NCBI GenBank assembly: GCA_032027125.1
Contig: JAVSMQ010000001.1
Span: 87,113 to 151,112, forward strand
Length of the DNA: 64,000 nucleotides
Direction: 5' to 3'
DNA from: JANJTB01 sp032027125
Lineage (GTDB): Bacteria > Bacteroidota > Ignavibacteria > Kapaibacteriales > UBA2268
Below, piece by piece: positions 18,035 through 27,402 of this stretch. Under the pieces are notes generated by a model. The model was not told the DNA's origin, made no database searches, and saw only the letters and a list, made by a program, of their open reading frames with translations. Position numbers and translations under genes: made by a program. Every line of letters starts with the position of its first letter. The stretch's first letter is position 1.

Positions 18035-19021
18035 TTGAAAGCACTTGTAACAGGAGCGTCAGGTTTTATTGGCAGTCATATTGCCGACAGATTGATTGAA
18101 GCCGGAATAGAAGTACGTTGTATGATGCGTAAATCAAGTAATAACAAATGGTTAGATGAGAAGAATGCGGATTGTGTACAGGCTGATTTTGATGATAAAA
18201 ATAGTATGATAAAAGTTTTAAAAGACGTAGATTATGTTTTTCATTCTGCCGGATTAAATTTTGCACATAATAAGGGTGATTTTTACAATATAAATACTCT
18301 TGGTACTAAAAAATTATTAAATGCTGTTTATGAAAGTGGTGCAGATATAAAGCGTTTTGTTTATGTCAGCAGTCAAACAGCTTCCGGTCCGTCAAATTCT
18401 CTTGAAGAACCTGTCAATGAAGATTCCACGCGAATGCCTGTAACAGCTTACGGACTCAGTAAAAAACTTGCTGAAGACGAAGTAATATCCTTCGGCGGCA
18501 GGTTACCCTATACTATAATTAAGCCTCCGGCTGTATTTGGTCCGAGAGATACTGCAATTTTCGAAATTATAAAGATGATGAATTTTGGTTTTGTTGCACA
18601 CATGGGTCTGAAAGATAAATATATCAGTTTAATACATTCTGATGATTTGTCCAGAGGAATTGTTGATGCGGCTTTTTCCGAAATAGCCGTCAATCAGACA
18701 TATTTTCTTGCTAATTCAGAAACCTACGAATGGGATTATATTAACGATGTTTTCTTAAGAAGTCTTCAAAAAAAATACTTTTTGAAAGTCAGAGTCCCCG
18801 ACCAGTTAATTTTGACTCTTGGAGCAATTAACGGCTTTTTGTTCGGATTGTTCAATCTTCAGGCTAAATTTGATTATGACAAAGCAATTGATTTTACCCG
18901 CAAATACTGGATTTGTTCTTCTGAAAAAGCAAAGAATGATTTAGGATTTTCACATCAAATACCATTTGAAGATAGTGTTAAAAGTACTATTGATTGGTAC
19001 AAACTCAATAAATGGTTGTAA
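18035..19021 (+). CDS. NAD(P)-dependent epimerase/dehydratase (extended SDR)
   Basis: 328 residues. The N-terminal Rossmann motif TGASGFIGSHIAD binds the dinucleotide, SSQTASG carries the catalytic Ser/Thr region, and YGLSK is the Y-x3-K active site. This is the nucleotide-sugar epimerase/dehydratase or hydroxysteroid-like SDR group; the substrate cannot be read. The start is TTG at 18035, giving a product that begins right at the first beta strand; no in-frame ATG precedes the Rossmann motif. The next gene begins one base after its stop, so the two are co-transcribed. Confidence 0.85.
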   Translation: MKALVTGASGFIGSHIADRLIEAGIEVRCMMRKSSNNKWLDEKNADCVQADFDDKNSMIKVLKDVDYVFHSAGLNFAHNKGDFYNINTLGTKKLLNAVYESGADIKRFVYVSSQTASGPSNSLEEPVNEDSTRMPVTAYGLSKKLAEDEVISFGGRLPYTIIKPPAVFGPRDTAIFEIIKMMNFGFVAHMGLKDKYISLIHSDDLSRGIVDAAFSEIAVNQTYFLANSETYEWDYINDVFLRSLQKKYFLKVRVPDQLILTLGAINGFLFGLFNLQAKFDYDKAIDFTRKYWICSSEKAKNDLGFSHQIPFEDSVKSTIDWYKLNKWL

Positions 19022-19022
19022 A

Positions 19023-21485
19023 ATGATTTCTTTCGGGAAAATAACAGCATTTACAGTTTCACTGATAATAATCTTTATTGCTTTTGCATTTTTTGTTTTG
19101 TTTCTTGTAAATGTTTCTGTTGAAACTGACTTTCAGGAAATCAGCACCAATCAGGTAAAGAAAGAAGTTGAAATCAGCTCGAATTTTTACGGAATACCAT
19201 ATATTAATGCGTCAAATGAAGAAGACCTTTTTTTTGCAGCCGGTTATTCACAGGCAAGTTTGAGACTTTGGCAAATGGATTATTACCGCAGGCTTGCCGG
19301 TGGAAGGTTATCTGAAATTTTCGGTAAAGAAACAGTAAAGATTGATAAATTCATGAGGTGTTTTGATATTGAATCAATTGCTCAAAGTAATTATAAATCA
19401 ATTTCCGGAAAATCCAAAACTATTATTGATGCATACTCCAGAGGTGTAAATTATTATATAGAAAAGAACCATTCAGGTTTATCATTTGAGTTTAATGCCC
19501 TGAATTATAAACCCGGCAAATGGCAGCCATATCATTCTCTGATGATAGGAAAGTTTTTGACTTTTGAACTTTCATTAAGTATATGGGCTGATATTACATT
19601 TGGCGAAATATTTGATAAGCTCGGTTCTGAAAAGGTAAAACTTTTTCTGCCAAATGAGAATTACAATAATGTCATTTACAAGGTTTCGTCTAAGCAGACC
19701 GATAATAAGAAGAATATATCATTTTATAATCAGGAATTATTTGATATAAAATCAAAGTTAGGAATCGGAGGCTCTTCATCAGGCAGTAATTGCTGGACTT
19801 TCAGAAATACCGATTCAACCGGCTTGAGTAATTCAATTATGGCTAACGATGCTCATTTATTATTGGGTTCTCCTGCTAGATGGATGCAAATGAGATTAAA
19901 GTCCCCCGAAATAGATGTAATCGGAATGACGTTACCCGGGATTCCATTGATTTTATCAGGGAGAAATAGAAATATAGCCTGGGGTATAACAAATATCATG
20001 GTTGATGGATTCGATTATTTTATTGAAAAATTAGATAAGAAGCAGGAGAATTATTATACAAACGATTCCTCATTAAGTAAATTAATCTATGTTCTTGATA
20101 CTATTACTATTTCCGGCGGTACACCCGAAATATATTATAAACGAAAAACGGCTAATTCTTATCTTATAAGTGATTTTCATATTCTGTCGGATTCTAAGCA
20201 ATTTTTAAATTTTGAGTCCAAGGATAAATCAAAAAGGTTTCAGGAAAGGAATTCACTTAGTTTTAAGTGGATTGGCAATTATAATGATGATGATATATAT
20301 TCACTTTATAAAATAAATAAATCCGGAAATTTTGAAGATTTTAAGGATGCTGTACGGCATTGGTCATCACCCGGATTAAATTTTCATTATTCCGATAAAT
20401 CCGGAAATATCGGAGTAATTTCTGCCGGATTTATACCATTGCGTAATACATCGTGCAATCCCAACCTGCCTAATCCTGCATGGAAAAAAGAATATTCATG
20501 GAAAGGTACTGCAAAATTATCAGACAGTATTTTTTCGGTTTACAATCCACCGGAAAAATTTCTGGCTACAGCAAACAACAAACTGTCGTTTCGAAATGAT
20601 ATTTTCATTTCTGACCATTGGGAACCGGATTCTCGTGTAATGAGAATATCAGAGCTTCTGACTGAATCAGTTGTTTTCACAAACCGTGATGCCCAATATC
20701 TTCAGAATGATTTTTTGTCATTATATGCTAAAGAAATTATCAGTATTTGTTTACCTGTATTGAAGACGTATAACAATTTGCTTACAGATGAAGAAAAGGA
20801 CAATATAAAATTACTGCAGGATTGGGATTTTATAATTTCAAGAGCATCTGTCAATGCTTCATTCTATACAATGTTTTATGAAAATCTGGTTAAAAATACT
20901 TTTTTTGACGAACTGGGCAGCAGGATTTATAAGCAATATTCATTTATATCCAGTCTGCCGACCAGAAAAATTATGTCACTACTTAAGCTGCCGGATTCCG
21001 AACTGTTTGATATTCAGGGAACAAAAAATGTTGAAAATAAAGAATTCATCATTTTCAAAAGCTACAGGGATGCCTTAGTCCAATTCAACGACTATTTCGG
21101 AAAAATACCGCTTGCAAACCGCACTTACGGCAAGATGCACACATTGACTTTGGAACATCCACTCAGCAAATCAAAATTTTTGAAGCCTGCAGTTACATTA
21201 GGACCATTTGAAACCGGCGGCAATAATACAACAATTAATAACGGGGAATGGAATTTAACAAACCCCTATAAGCAGGTAATCGGTGCTTCGATGAGAATTA
21301 TATGCGATATGAATTCAAATTTTGTCTATACATCACTTCCGGGTGGTATTTCCGGTGACCCGATGCATCCGAATTACAGCGACCAACTTCAGATTTGGCT
21401 TAACGGCGGATATGTTAAACTGCCGTTTTCAAATGCTAAGAATAGTGAAGGTTTCAAGACAATGTTGAGATTCACTCCCGACTAA
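19023..21485 (+). CDS. Penicillin acylase family Ntn-hydrolase, membrane-anchored
   Basis: The ATG at 19023 gives 820 residues, starting with a hydrophobic anchor or signal (residues 8-30). The family is shown by YGIPYINASNEEDLFFAAGY (the usual G-[IV]-P-H-I block with Tyr for His), by LRLWQMDYYRRLAGGRLSE, and by GSNCW at 254-258. Autocleavage before S255 would free the nucleophilic serine of the beta chain. Later come ANDAHLLLGSPARWMQM and a C-terminal GGISGDPMHPNYSDQ. Relatives cleave N-acyl amides such as penicillin G, acyl-homoserine lactones or cyclic lipopeptides in the periplasm; which is cut here is unknown. It is coupled to the upstream epimerase gene. Confidence 0.9.
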   Translation: MISFGKITAFTVSLIIIFIAFAFFVLFLVNVSVETDFQEISTNQVKKEVEISSNFYGIPYINASNEEDLFFAAGYSQASLRLWQMDYYRRLAGGRLSEIFGKETVKIDKFMRCFDIESIAQSNYKSISGKSKTIIDAYSRGVNYYIEKNHSGLSFEFNALNYKPGKWQPYHSLMIGKFLTFELSLSIWADITFGEIFDKLGSEKVKLFLPNENYNNVIYKVSSKQTDNKKNISFYNQELFDIKSKLGIGGSSSGSNCWTFRNTDSTGLSNSIMANDAHLLLGSPARWMQMRLKSPEIDVIGMTLPGIPLILSGRNRNIAWGITNIMVDGFDYFIEKLDKKQENYYTNDSSLSKLIYVLDTITISGGTPEIYYKRKTANSYLISDFHILSDSKQFLNFESKDKSKRFQERNSLSFKWIGNYNDDDIYSLYKINKSGNFEDFKDAVRHWSSPGLNFHYSDKSGNIGVISAGFIPLRNTSCNPNLPNPAWKKEYSWKGTAKLSDSIFSVYNPPEKFLATANNKLSFRNDIFISDHWEPDSRVMRISELLTESVVFTNRDAQYLQNDFLSLYAKEIISICLPVLKTYNNLLTDEEKDNIKLLQDWDFIISRASVNASFYTMFYENLVKNTFFDELGSRIYKQYSFISSLPTRKIMSLLKLPDSELFDIQGTKNVENKEFIIFKSYRDALVQFNDYFGKIPLANRTYGKMHTLTLEHPLSKSKFLKPAVTLGPFETGGNNTTINNGEWNLTNPYKQVIGASMRIICDMNSNFVYTSLPGGISGDPMHPNYSDQLQIWLNGGYVKLPFSNAKNSEGFKTMLRFTPD

Positions 21486-21550
21486 CAAATTTGTTAACGA
21501 TTTGAATTATACAAATAATTATGAATTTAGGACACATTTACACTATTTTC

Positions 21551-21581
21551 TTGAATTATTCGCAATAAAGCATTAAATTTG
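21551..21581 (+). promoter_or_regulatory. Predicted Bacteroidota-type promoter of uppS
   Basis: TTG at 21551-21553, a 20-nt spacer and TAAATTTG at 21574-21581, about 30 bp before the uppS start. Confidence 0.5.
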
Positions 21582-21612
21582 AATTCGTTTAGGATATGAT
21601 TTTAATATATCT

Positions 21613-22464
21613 TTGAGAAAAACTGTGAATTGGAATAATCAACGTAGTATCTCCGATGTTGCAAAACAAGCAGAGATTGCTTCATTTGGCAAACTGCCGA
21701 AACATGTTGCTATCATAATGGATGGCAACGGCAGGTGGGCAAACGAAAAAGGTATGCCAAGGATTGCCGGACATAAAGCCGGAATGGAAAGCGTGCGTGA
21801 TATTGTCAAGGCTTGTTCCCAATTAGGAATCAAATATCTGACATTATATGCCTTTTCGATTGAAAACTGGAAACGACCAAGCGCTGAAATATCCGGACTA
21901 ATGAACATACTCGAACAGTATTTGAAATCTGAAATAGATGAACTCCACGCTAATGGTGTCAGGATTCATACAATCGGTAAATTGAGTTCATTACCCAAAG
22001 TGGTTCAAAAGCTGCTTAAAGAATCAATTGAAAGAACTTCTGAAAATACCGGACTCAATCTTACTCTTGCACTAAGTTACAGCGGCAGGTGGGATATTGT
22101 CAGAGCTGTTCAGATGATTGGATTGGATATCAGAAGGGGTAAAATTTCACCCGAAGATATTTCGGAAGATTTATTTTCATCGTATCTTCAGACTGCTCCA
22201 CTCCCTGATGCCGACTTTATGATAAGGACAAGCGGGGAAATGAGAATCAGCAATTTTTTACTTTGGGAAGTAGCTTACGGAGAAATTTATATATCTCACA
22301 AGTATTGGCCCGAATTTCGAAGAGATGATTTTTATCTTGCTCTTCAGAATTATATGAATCGTGAACGAAGGTATGGTAAGACTTCTTCACAGCTTCATAA
22401 TGAACCGGAAAATGAAAATCAAACATCTTATTTACAAAAAGTAATGAATGTGTTAAAGAAATAG
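21613..22464 (+). CDS. uppS: Isoprenyl transferase (undecaprenyl diphosphate synthase)
   Basis: 283 residues. The signature HVAIIMDGNGRWA contains the catalytic Asp (D37 from the TTG start), followed by GHKAGMESV, FSIENWKRP and the C-terminal RTSGEMRISNFLLW, all hallmarks of cis-prenyltransferases. It makes the C55 lipid carrier for peptidoglycan and O-antigen in the cytosol at the membrane. The start is a TTG at 21613; a GTG at 21625 is possible, and the first 28 residues are an extension ahead of the domain. It is followed by bamA and skp, an order common in this phylum, linking lipid-carrier supply with outer-membrane biogenesis. Confidence 0.92.
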   Translation: MRKTVNWNNQRSISDVAKQAEIASFGKLPKHVAIIMDGNGRWANEKGMPRIAGHKAGMESVRDIVKACSQLGIKYLTLYAFSIENWKRPSAEISGLMNILEQYLKSEIDELHANGVRIHTIGKLSSLPKVVQKLLKESIERTSENTGLNLTLALSYSGRWDIVRAVQMIGLDIRRGKISPEDISEDLFSSYLQTAPLPDADFMIRTSGEMRISNFLLWEVAYGEIYISHKYWPEFRRDDFYLALQNYMNRERRYGKTSSQLHNEPENENQTSYLQKVMNVLKK

Positions 22465-22534
22465 CTTTTCATTCGTCTAATTAGTTTCTAACTTACTGAA
22501 TCGAAAATTTTGTGCTGAAATAAAAAAGTTAAAT

Positions 22535-24901
22535 ATGCTTAGAAAATGTTTTATTATTCTTTTATTGTGTGCTGCGTATAATGTTGAATTATCTGCTCAG
22601 GCTAATATGCAGACCCAACAGCCCAATCTATATACTATTGCAGGTGTTACTGTAAGCGGCAATCAATTTGCCGATTCTGAAACAATTATTGCTCTGTCGG
22701 GTCTGAATACCGGAGATAAAATCAGACTTATCAACGAACCAAAAATACAAAAAGCCATTCAGACTCTGTGGCAGAGAAAACAATTCTCTTATGTTGACAT
22801 TAAGTTAGACCGCATTACCGAAATGGGTGTTTTTATTGAAATTATTGTCAGGGAAAACCCAAGACTCAGTTCTATTATTATTGAAGATAATAAAGATATT
22901 GATGAAACCGATATTGTAAAAGCTATCGGAAAAATGAGGGGCGATATACTGTCAAAATATGATTTATTTCTTACAGAGAGAGTTGTCGAAAGCCTTTATG
23001 AGAAAGAAGGCTCACCATTTTCACGTGCTAAGGCAGAATTAGAAGATACTGATACTGCTGCTTATTCAAGGATGATTGTCAAAATTGATGAGGGTACAAA
23101 TTTCAAAGTAAAATCAATTACTTTCGAAGGAAACAAAAATTTTGACGATGACGATTTAGCGGGTACTTTTAAAGAAACCGTTACAAAATCATGGTGGCAG
23201 CTATGGGTATCAGCCAAATTTGATAAAAAGAAATATATTGAAGATAAAAAACTTTTAGAAAAATTTTTCCGCGAAAACGGATTTATTGATGCAGTAATAG
23301 TAAAAGATTCAATCAGATATGATTTTGCCGATAAAGGAGTTCATATAAACATAACTGTTGATGAAGGTCCAAAAGTTTATGTCCGTAATATTAGATTTGA
23401 CGGTAATACCGTATATACTGATGAAGCATTATTAAACAGACTTGAGTTCAAAACCGGTGAAGTTTATAATGTCGAGAGATTTCAGCAGAATCTAACCGGA
23501 AACGAAAGTCAGACTGATGCGTCTTCCCTATATTTGGATAATGGTTATCTTCAGGCAAGAATGGTTCCAGAAATTTTCAGAGTTCCGCCGGATTCGGTTG
23601 ATATTGTTGTAAATGTTTATGAAAATGACAGATATAAAATCGGGAAAATTATAATAGCAGGCAATTCCAAGACAAAGGATAAAGTTGTCCGCAGAGAACT
23701 TTTCACTCGTCCCGGTGATTATTTTGACCGCTCGGCGATAATCAGAAGTATAAGAGCACTTCAGGTATTGCAGTACTTTAATCCTGAAACACTCAGACCT
23801 GATATTAAACCTTCGGAAAATGACAATACTTCAGTTGATATTATTTACAAAGTTGAAGAGCGTTCAACAGATACTTTTAATGCTTCTATCGGATTTGCAG
23901 GAAGTTTTGGTTTGACAGGAGCCGTTGGCTTTACTTTTAACAATTTTTCCATTACAGAACCTTTGAAGGGCGGCGGCGGACAAATATTAAACTTTAACTG
24001 GGAATTCGGTCAGGCTAACCGCTACCGTAATTTTTCACTTGGAGTAACCGAACCATGGCTTTTTGACGAACCTACAACTGTTGGATTTAATGTTTTTGAT
24101 ACTTATTATAATTATCAGGATTTAGACCAAAGCCGGACTGGTGTAGGTTTGAATCTGGGTAAACGCTTTAAATGGCCCGATGACTACTGGAGAGCTGATT
24201 GGAGTACCAGAGTTCAGATAAACGACAATAAAACTCAATCATTTTATTACAGAGAAGGTAAGTTTGCTGAAGTTACGATAGGACAAAGATTATCACGTAC
24301 ATCAATCAACCATATGTTTTACCCTACAGGCGGTTCAAGATTTTCTTTTTCGACAAATTTTGCAATGGGAGCAATTGGAATTGGTCAGATTGACTATTTC
24401 AAAAATGAATTAAATTTTGATATGTATAATGCTCTTGCTAAGGTTGACGGTAATGACAGATTGGTAGCAATGTTATCTACAAAATTCGGATATGTTGCCG
24501 GATTTAATTCTGACACGACAATCTCGCCTATTGAACTCTATAGAATGGGCGGAAACGGACTAAGCGGGTTTAGTGTAACACCGCTTCGCGGATATCCCGA
24601 TAACGAAATTGGAACAGGTACAGGCAGTAAAGTTATGGCAAAATATACTGCAGAGTTGAGATTTGCAATTTCTTTAGACCCAATGCCGATTTATGTTTAT
24701 GGATTTGCTGAAGCCGGAAATGTATGGAACGACTTACGGGGTACAAATCCGTTTGATTTAAAGCGCTCAGCAGGATTCGGCATTCAGATGATGGTTATGC
24801 CCATTGGCGTTATGGGATTCAGTTACGGTTACGGATTTGACAAACTGTCAAATTCAAATGAAGTGTCCGGCTGGAGATTTTTATTTCATTTAGGACAATA
24901 A
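22535..24901 (+). CDS. bamA: Outer membrane protein assembly factor BamA
   Basis: 788 residues. A signal peptide (MLRKCFIILLLCAAYNVELS) is followed by about five POTRA repeats (for example ITFEGNKNFDDDDL, NIRFDGNTVYTDEALLNRLE, KIIIAGNSKTKDKVVRREL) up to about 425 and a 16-strand barrel. The loop-6 signature is seen as VTPLRGYPDNEIG. It is the central pore of the BAM complex, which folds beta-barrel proteins into the outer membrane. The C-terminus ends LFHLGQ rather than in Phe. The gene starts 70 bp after uppS and is followed 46 bp later by skp, matching their joint role. Confidence 0.94.
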   Translation: MLRKCFIILLLCAAYNVELSAQANMQTQQPNLYTIAGVTVSGNQFADSETIIALSGLNTGDKIRLINEPKIQKAIQTLWQRKQFSYVDIKLDRITEMGVFIEIIVRENPRLSSIIIEDNKDIDETDIVKAIGKMRGDILSKYDLFLTERVVESLYEKEGSPFSRAKAELEDTDTAAYSRMIVKIDEGTNFKVKSITFEGNKNFDDDDLAGTFKETVTKSWWQLWVSAKFDKKKYIEDKKLLEKFFRENGFIDAVIVKDSIRYDFADKGVHINITVDEGPKVYVRNIRFDGNTVYTDEALLNRLEFKTGEVYNVERFQQNLTGNESQTDASSLYLDNGYLQARMVPEIFRVPPDSVDIVVNVYENDRYKIGKIIIAGNSKTKDKVVRRELFTRPGDYFDRSAIIRSIRALQVLQYFNPETLRPDIKPSENDNTSVDIIYKVEERSTDTFNASIGFAGSFGLTGAVGFTFNNFSITEPLKGGGGQILNFNWEFGQANRYRNFSLGVTEPWLFDEPTTVGFNVFDTYYNYQDLDQSRTGVGLNLGKRFKWPDDYWRADWSTRVQINDNKTQSFYYREGKFAEVTIGQRLSRTSINHMFYPTGGSRFSFSTNFAMGAIGIGQIDYFKNELNFDMYNALAKVDGNDRLVAMLSTKFGYVAGFNSDTTISPIELYRMGGNGLSGFSVTPLRGYPDNEIGTGTGSKVMAKYTAELRFAISLDPMPIYVYGFAEAGNVWNDLRGTNPFDLKRSAGFGIQMMVMPIGVMGFSYGYGFDKLSNSNEVSGWRFLFHLGQ

Positions 24902-24947
24902 TTTTTTTTATTTTTATTTTCAATCATTTTTTTGGAGTAATGATTAT

Positions 24948-25487
24948 ATGAATAAGTTAACGATTAGCTTATTAAATCTGACAATAATAGCATTAATGTT
25001 TTTACCGGCGGGTAATATTGCTTTTTCACAGGCTTCTATGAAATTAGGAGTAGTTGAGGTGGAAACTGTTTTAAAAGAACTACCTGAAGCAATTGAAGCA
25101 GATAAGCTTATTAAGGATAAAGGACAGAAATGGCAGGATACATTGGTTAAGCTTCGTCAGGACTTAACAACCAAAGTTGAGCAGTATCAAAAACAAAAAT
25201 CTATGATGCCTCAGGACAAACAGCAAAAAGAAGAAGAAAGTCTTCAGTCTCAGAATATGATTATGCTGCAATTCCAGGAAGAGAAATTTGGTCAGCAGGG
25301 TGAACTTAACAAATACCGTGAACAATTACTTGAACCTATAAGAACTAAAATTCGTAAAGCTATCGAAACTGTAGCAAAAGAAGAGAAAATTGTTCTCGTT
25401 GTAGATAAAATGGCTGCTATTTATGCCGATCAATCTATTGATGTTACTTTTAAAGTAATTGATAGAATCAAAAGAGGCGGAAACTAA
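24948..25487 (+). CDS. skp: OmpH/Skp family periplasmic chaperone
   Basis: 179 residues. A signal peptide ends near IAFSQA, then MKLGVVEVETVLKELPEA opens the OmpH domain, followed by two long coiled-coil helices rich in Gln, Lys and Glu (about 60-125) and a return strand KIVLVVDKMAAIY. Skp trimers hold unfolded outer-membrane proteins in the periplasm for delivery to BamA, encoded just upstream. GGAG lies 9 nt before the ATG. A strong terminator follows, ending the uppS-bamA-skp unit. Confidence 0.92.
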   Translation: MNKLTISLLNLTIIALMFLPAGNIAFSQASMKLGVVEVETVLKELPEAIEADKLIKDKGQKWQDTLVKLRQDLTTKVEQYQKQKSMMPQDKQQKEEESLQSQNMIMLQFQEEKFGQQGELNKYREQLLEPIRTKIRKAIETVAKEEKIVLVVDKMAAIYADQSIDVTFKVIDRIKRGGN

Positions 25488-25510
25488 TTCCTCATCAGTG
25501 AATTTCGATA

Positions 25511-25549
25511 AAAAATCCTGCCGACATTAATTGACAGGATTTTTTTTTA
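25511..25549 (+). terminator. Rho-independent terminator after skp
   Basis: AAAAATCCTG at 25511-25520 pairs with CAGGATTTTT at 25535-25544 and runs into a nine- or ten-T tract. Confidence 0.9.
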
Positions 25550-25911
25550 GAATTATTTAATTTCAGAAATCCTGTAGTCAACCTTTTTAAAGCGGAGCTG
25601 ATACGTTCTATTTTTTAAAATATAAAACCCTATGTTATGTCTCTCTGAGCTTGCGAAGAGTCCATGTATTCACTGATTAACAGCCTGGATGCTTCACTTC
25701 GTTCAGCATGACCAACCAAAAAGTGACGTTTTATGTTGTAACGTTCGTGAAATTCGTTGATTCTTTTAGAAAGAATATTTATGAGGCTTAAGATTTCTGA
25801 ATTGACTGGAATATCAAGTATTTATACGAAGAAAATTCTACTTTATATTGTCATTCATGAAAGATAATATTTGTATTTCTCCTGTAAATAGCGTATTTTT
25901 GAGTTTTTGTT
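25550..25911. other. Intergenic stretch before tRNA-Pro with degenerate dispersed repeats
   Basis: No credible gene. Two degraded pieces of a GAAG/CTTC dispersed repeat lie at 25639-25662 (ctctctgagcttgcgaagag) and 25687-25713 (ggatgcttcacttcgttcag), the second being the inverse type. A promoter-like site for the tRNA lies at its end. Confidence 0.6.
25870..25901 (+). promoter_or_regulatory. Predicted Bacteroidota-type promoter of tRNA-Pro
   Basis: TTTG at 25870-25873, a 20-nt spacer and TATTTTTG at 25894-25901, a perfect match ending 10 nt before the tRNA. Confidence 0.65.
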
Positions 25912-25985
25912 CGGGATGTAGCGCAGCCCGGTAGCGCACTACTTTGGGGTAGTAGGGGTCGGGGGTTCAAATCCCCCCATTCCGA
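25912..25985 (+). tRNA. tRNA-Pro (anticodon GGG)
   Basis: A full cloverleaf: acceptor CGGGATG with CATTCCG (one G-T pair), D stem GCGC/GCGC, anticodon stem CTACT/AGTAG around loop TTGGGGT giving anticodon GGG, and T arm GGGGG-TTCAAAT-CCCCC. The discriminator is A, and the 3' CCA is not encoded. Confidence 0.93.
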
Positions 25986-26052
25986 CAAAATATATAAAGC
26001 AGGTTTTTCTTGTAACAGCCTGCTTTTTTTAATTTGGAGCTAAGTAGCAGTT

Positions 26053-27357
26053 ATGGATTCAAATATTGTGAAATTTATTTACAGCCATATATTAATGCCA
26101 ATTGCTTACTTTATTTTTGGTATTTATTCAAAATTCAATGATAAAGCCAAGGTAAGAGAAGACATTTGGTATGATTTAATTATCAATATACCCAAGAAGA
26201 AATCAAATACATTACGAATACTTATTCATGCATCTTCGATGGGTGAATTTGAGCAGGTAAAGCGGGTAATAAAAGAAATCCGTAATATTATTCCTGAATG
26301 TGAAATTATTGCTTCGTTTTTCTCTCCCTCCGGCTATATCAATTTAAAGAATTCGGAAGATATTGACATTGCTGTTTATATGCCTGTTGATACGATTACA
26401 AATGCGAAACTTTTTACCGATGCAATTAAACCGGATATATCAATTTTTGTCAGATATGATTTATGGTTTAATCATTTAAATGAATTACATAAATCAGGTT
26501 CTAAAAATTATCTGATTTGTGCTACTATGCCTTCTGATTCATTCCTTATGAAATTTTCTCCTGTCAGTACATATTTTAGAATGTGCTATGATAAATTCAA
26601 CCGGATTTTTACTGTCGGTCAGTCACATACTGATTTAATAAAATCATTTGGAACAATTACAAATATTGTTACATCATCCGATACAAGAGCTGACAGGATT
26701 ATAAGTTCAGTATCAAATTCTATCAATCATAAAATTCTGCCTGATGACATTCTACATGACTGTTTTACATTAGTTGCCGGAAGTACATGGCAGAGGGACG
26801 AGGAAATTATAGCTGAAGCAGTTAATGAAATCAATAAAGAAAAATTCCGGATTAGAGTTATTTATACTCCGCATGAGCCTACTGTAGCAAATATAAACAG
26901 AATAAAAGCACTTCATAGTAATGTAATTTCCTTAAGCATTTTGTTGAATGAAGTCAACAGTTTAAATAATAACACCATTATCTCCGAACTTGTGAATTCT
27001 CATATAGTAACCGACAGTATTGGAAAATTATTACAGTTATATGCCAATGCAGACATTGCTTTTGTCGGCTGCGGTTTCGGAGACGGAGTTCACAGCGTTT
27101 CGGAGCCGGCAGGATACGGCATACCAATTGCCTGCGGACCCAATATTAACAAGATGCCAGATGCAGTTCATCTGAATAATGCCGGCAGTTTGAAGATAAT
27201 AAATAATTCGCTGGAATTAAAAGAATGGCTGCTGAAAATGATAAATGATGATGATTTAAGAAATTATACAGGCAGAATTGCAAAAGAATATATCATATCA
27301 ATGGCAGGTTCTTCTAAAATAATAGCTGAAATGATTCTTAAATCTGACACAAATTGA
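26053..27357 (+). CDS. waaA: 3-deoxy-D-manno-octulosonic acid (Kdo) transferase
   Basis: 434 residues with an N-terminal membrane anchor (about 8-25) and the two Rossmann halves of a GT-B glycosyltransferase. The first half has IHASSMGEFEQVK, in which E65 is the expected general base. The second has VAGSTWQRDEE, IYTPHEP and CGFGDGVHSVSEPAGYGIP, the nucleotide-sugar binding region of the WaaA family. It transfers Kdo, or here perhaps the 8-amino analogue, from CMP-sugar to the lipid A precursor at the inner membrane. It heads the cluster waaA-kdnA-kdsB-kdnB with short gaps. The N-terminal part is more diverged than typical. Confidence 0.9.
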   Translation: MDSNIVKFIYSHILMPIAYFIFGIYSKFNDKAKVREDIWYDLIINIPKKKSNTLRILIHASSMGEFEQVKRVIKEIRNIIPECEIIASFFSPSGYINLKNSEDIDIAVYMPVDTITNAKLFTDAIKPDISIFVRYDLWFNHLNELHKSGSKNYLICATMPSDSFLMKFSPVSTYFRMCYDKFNRIFTVGQSHTDLIKSFGTITNIVTSSDTRADRIISSVSNSINHKILPDDILHDCFTLVAGSTWQRDEEIIAEAVNEINKEKFRIRVIYTPHEPTVANINRIKALHSNVISLSILLNEVNSLNNNTIISELVNSHIVTDSIGKLLQLYANADIAFVGCGFGDGVHSVSEPAGYGIPIACGPNINKMPDAVHLNNAGSLKIINNSLELKEWLLKMINDDDLRNYTGRIAKEYIISMAGSSKIIAEMILKSDTN

Positions 27358-27402
27358 TTATTTTTGAACTTTACGAAAAAGAAATTTAAAGGAGATAAAT
27401 AT

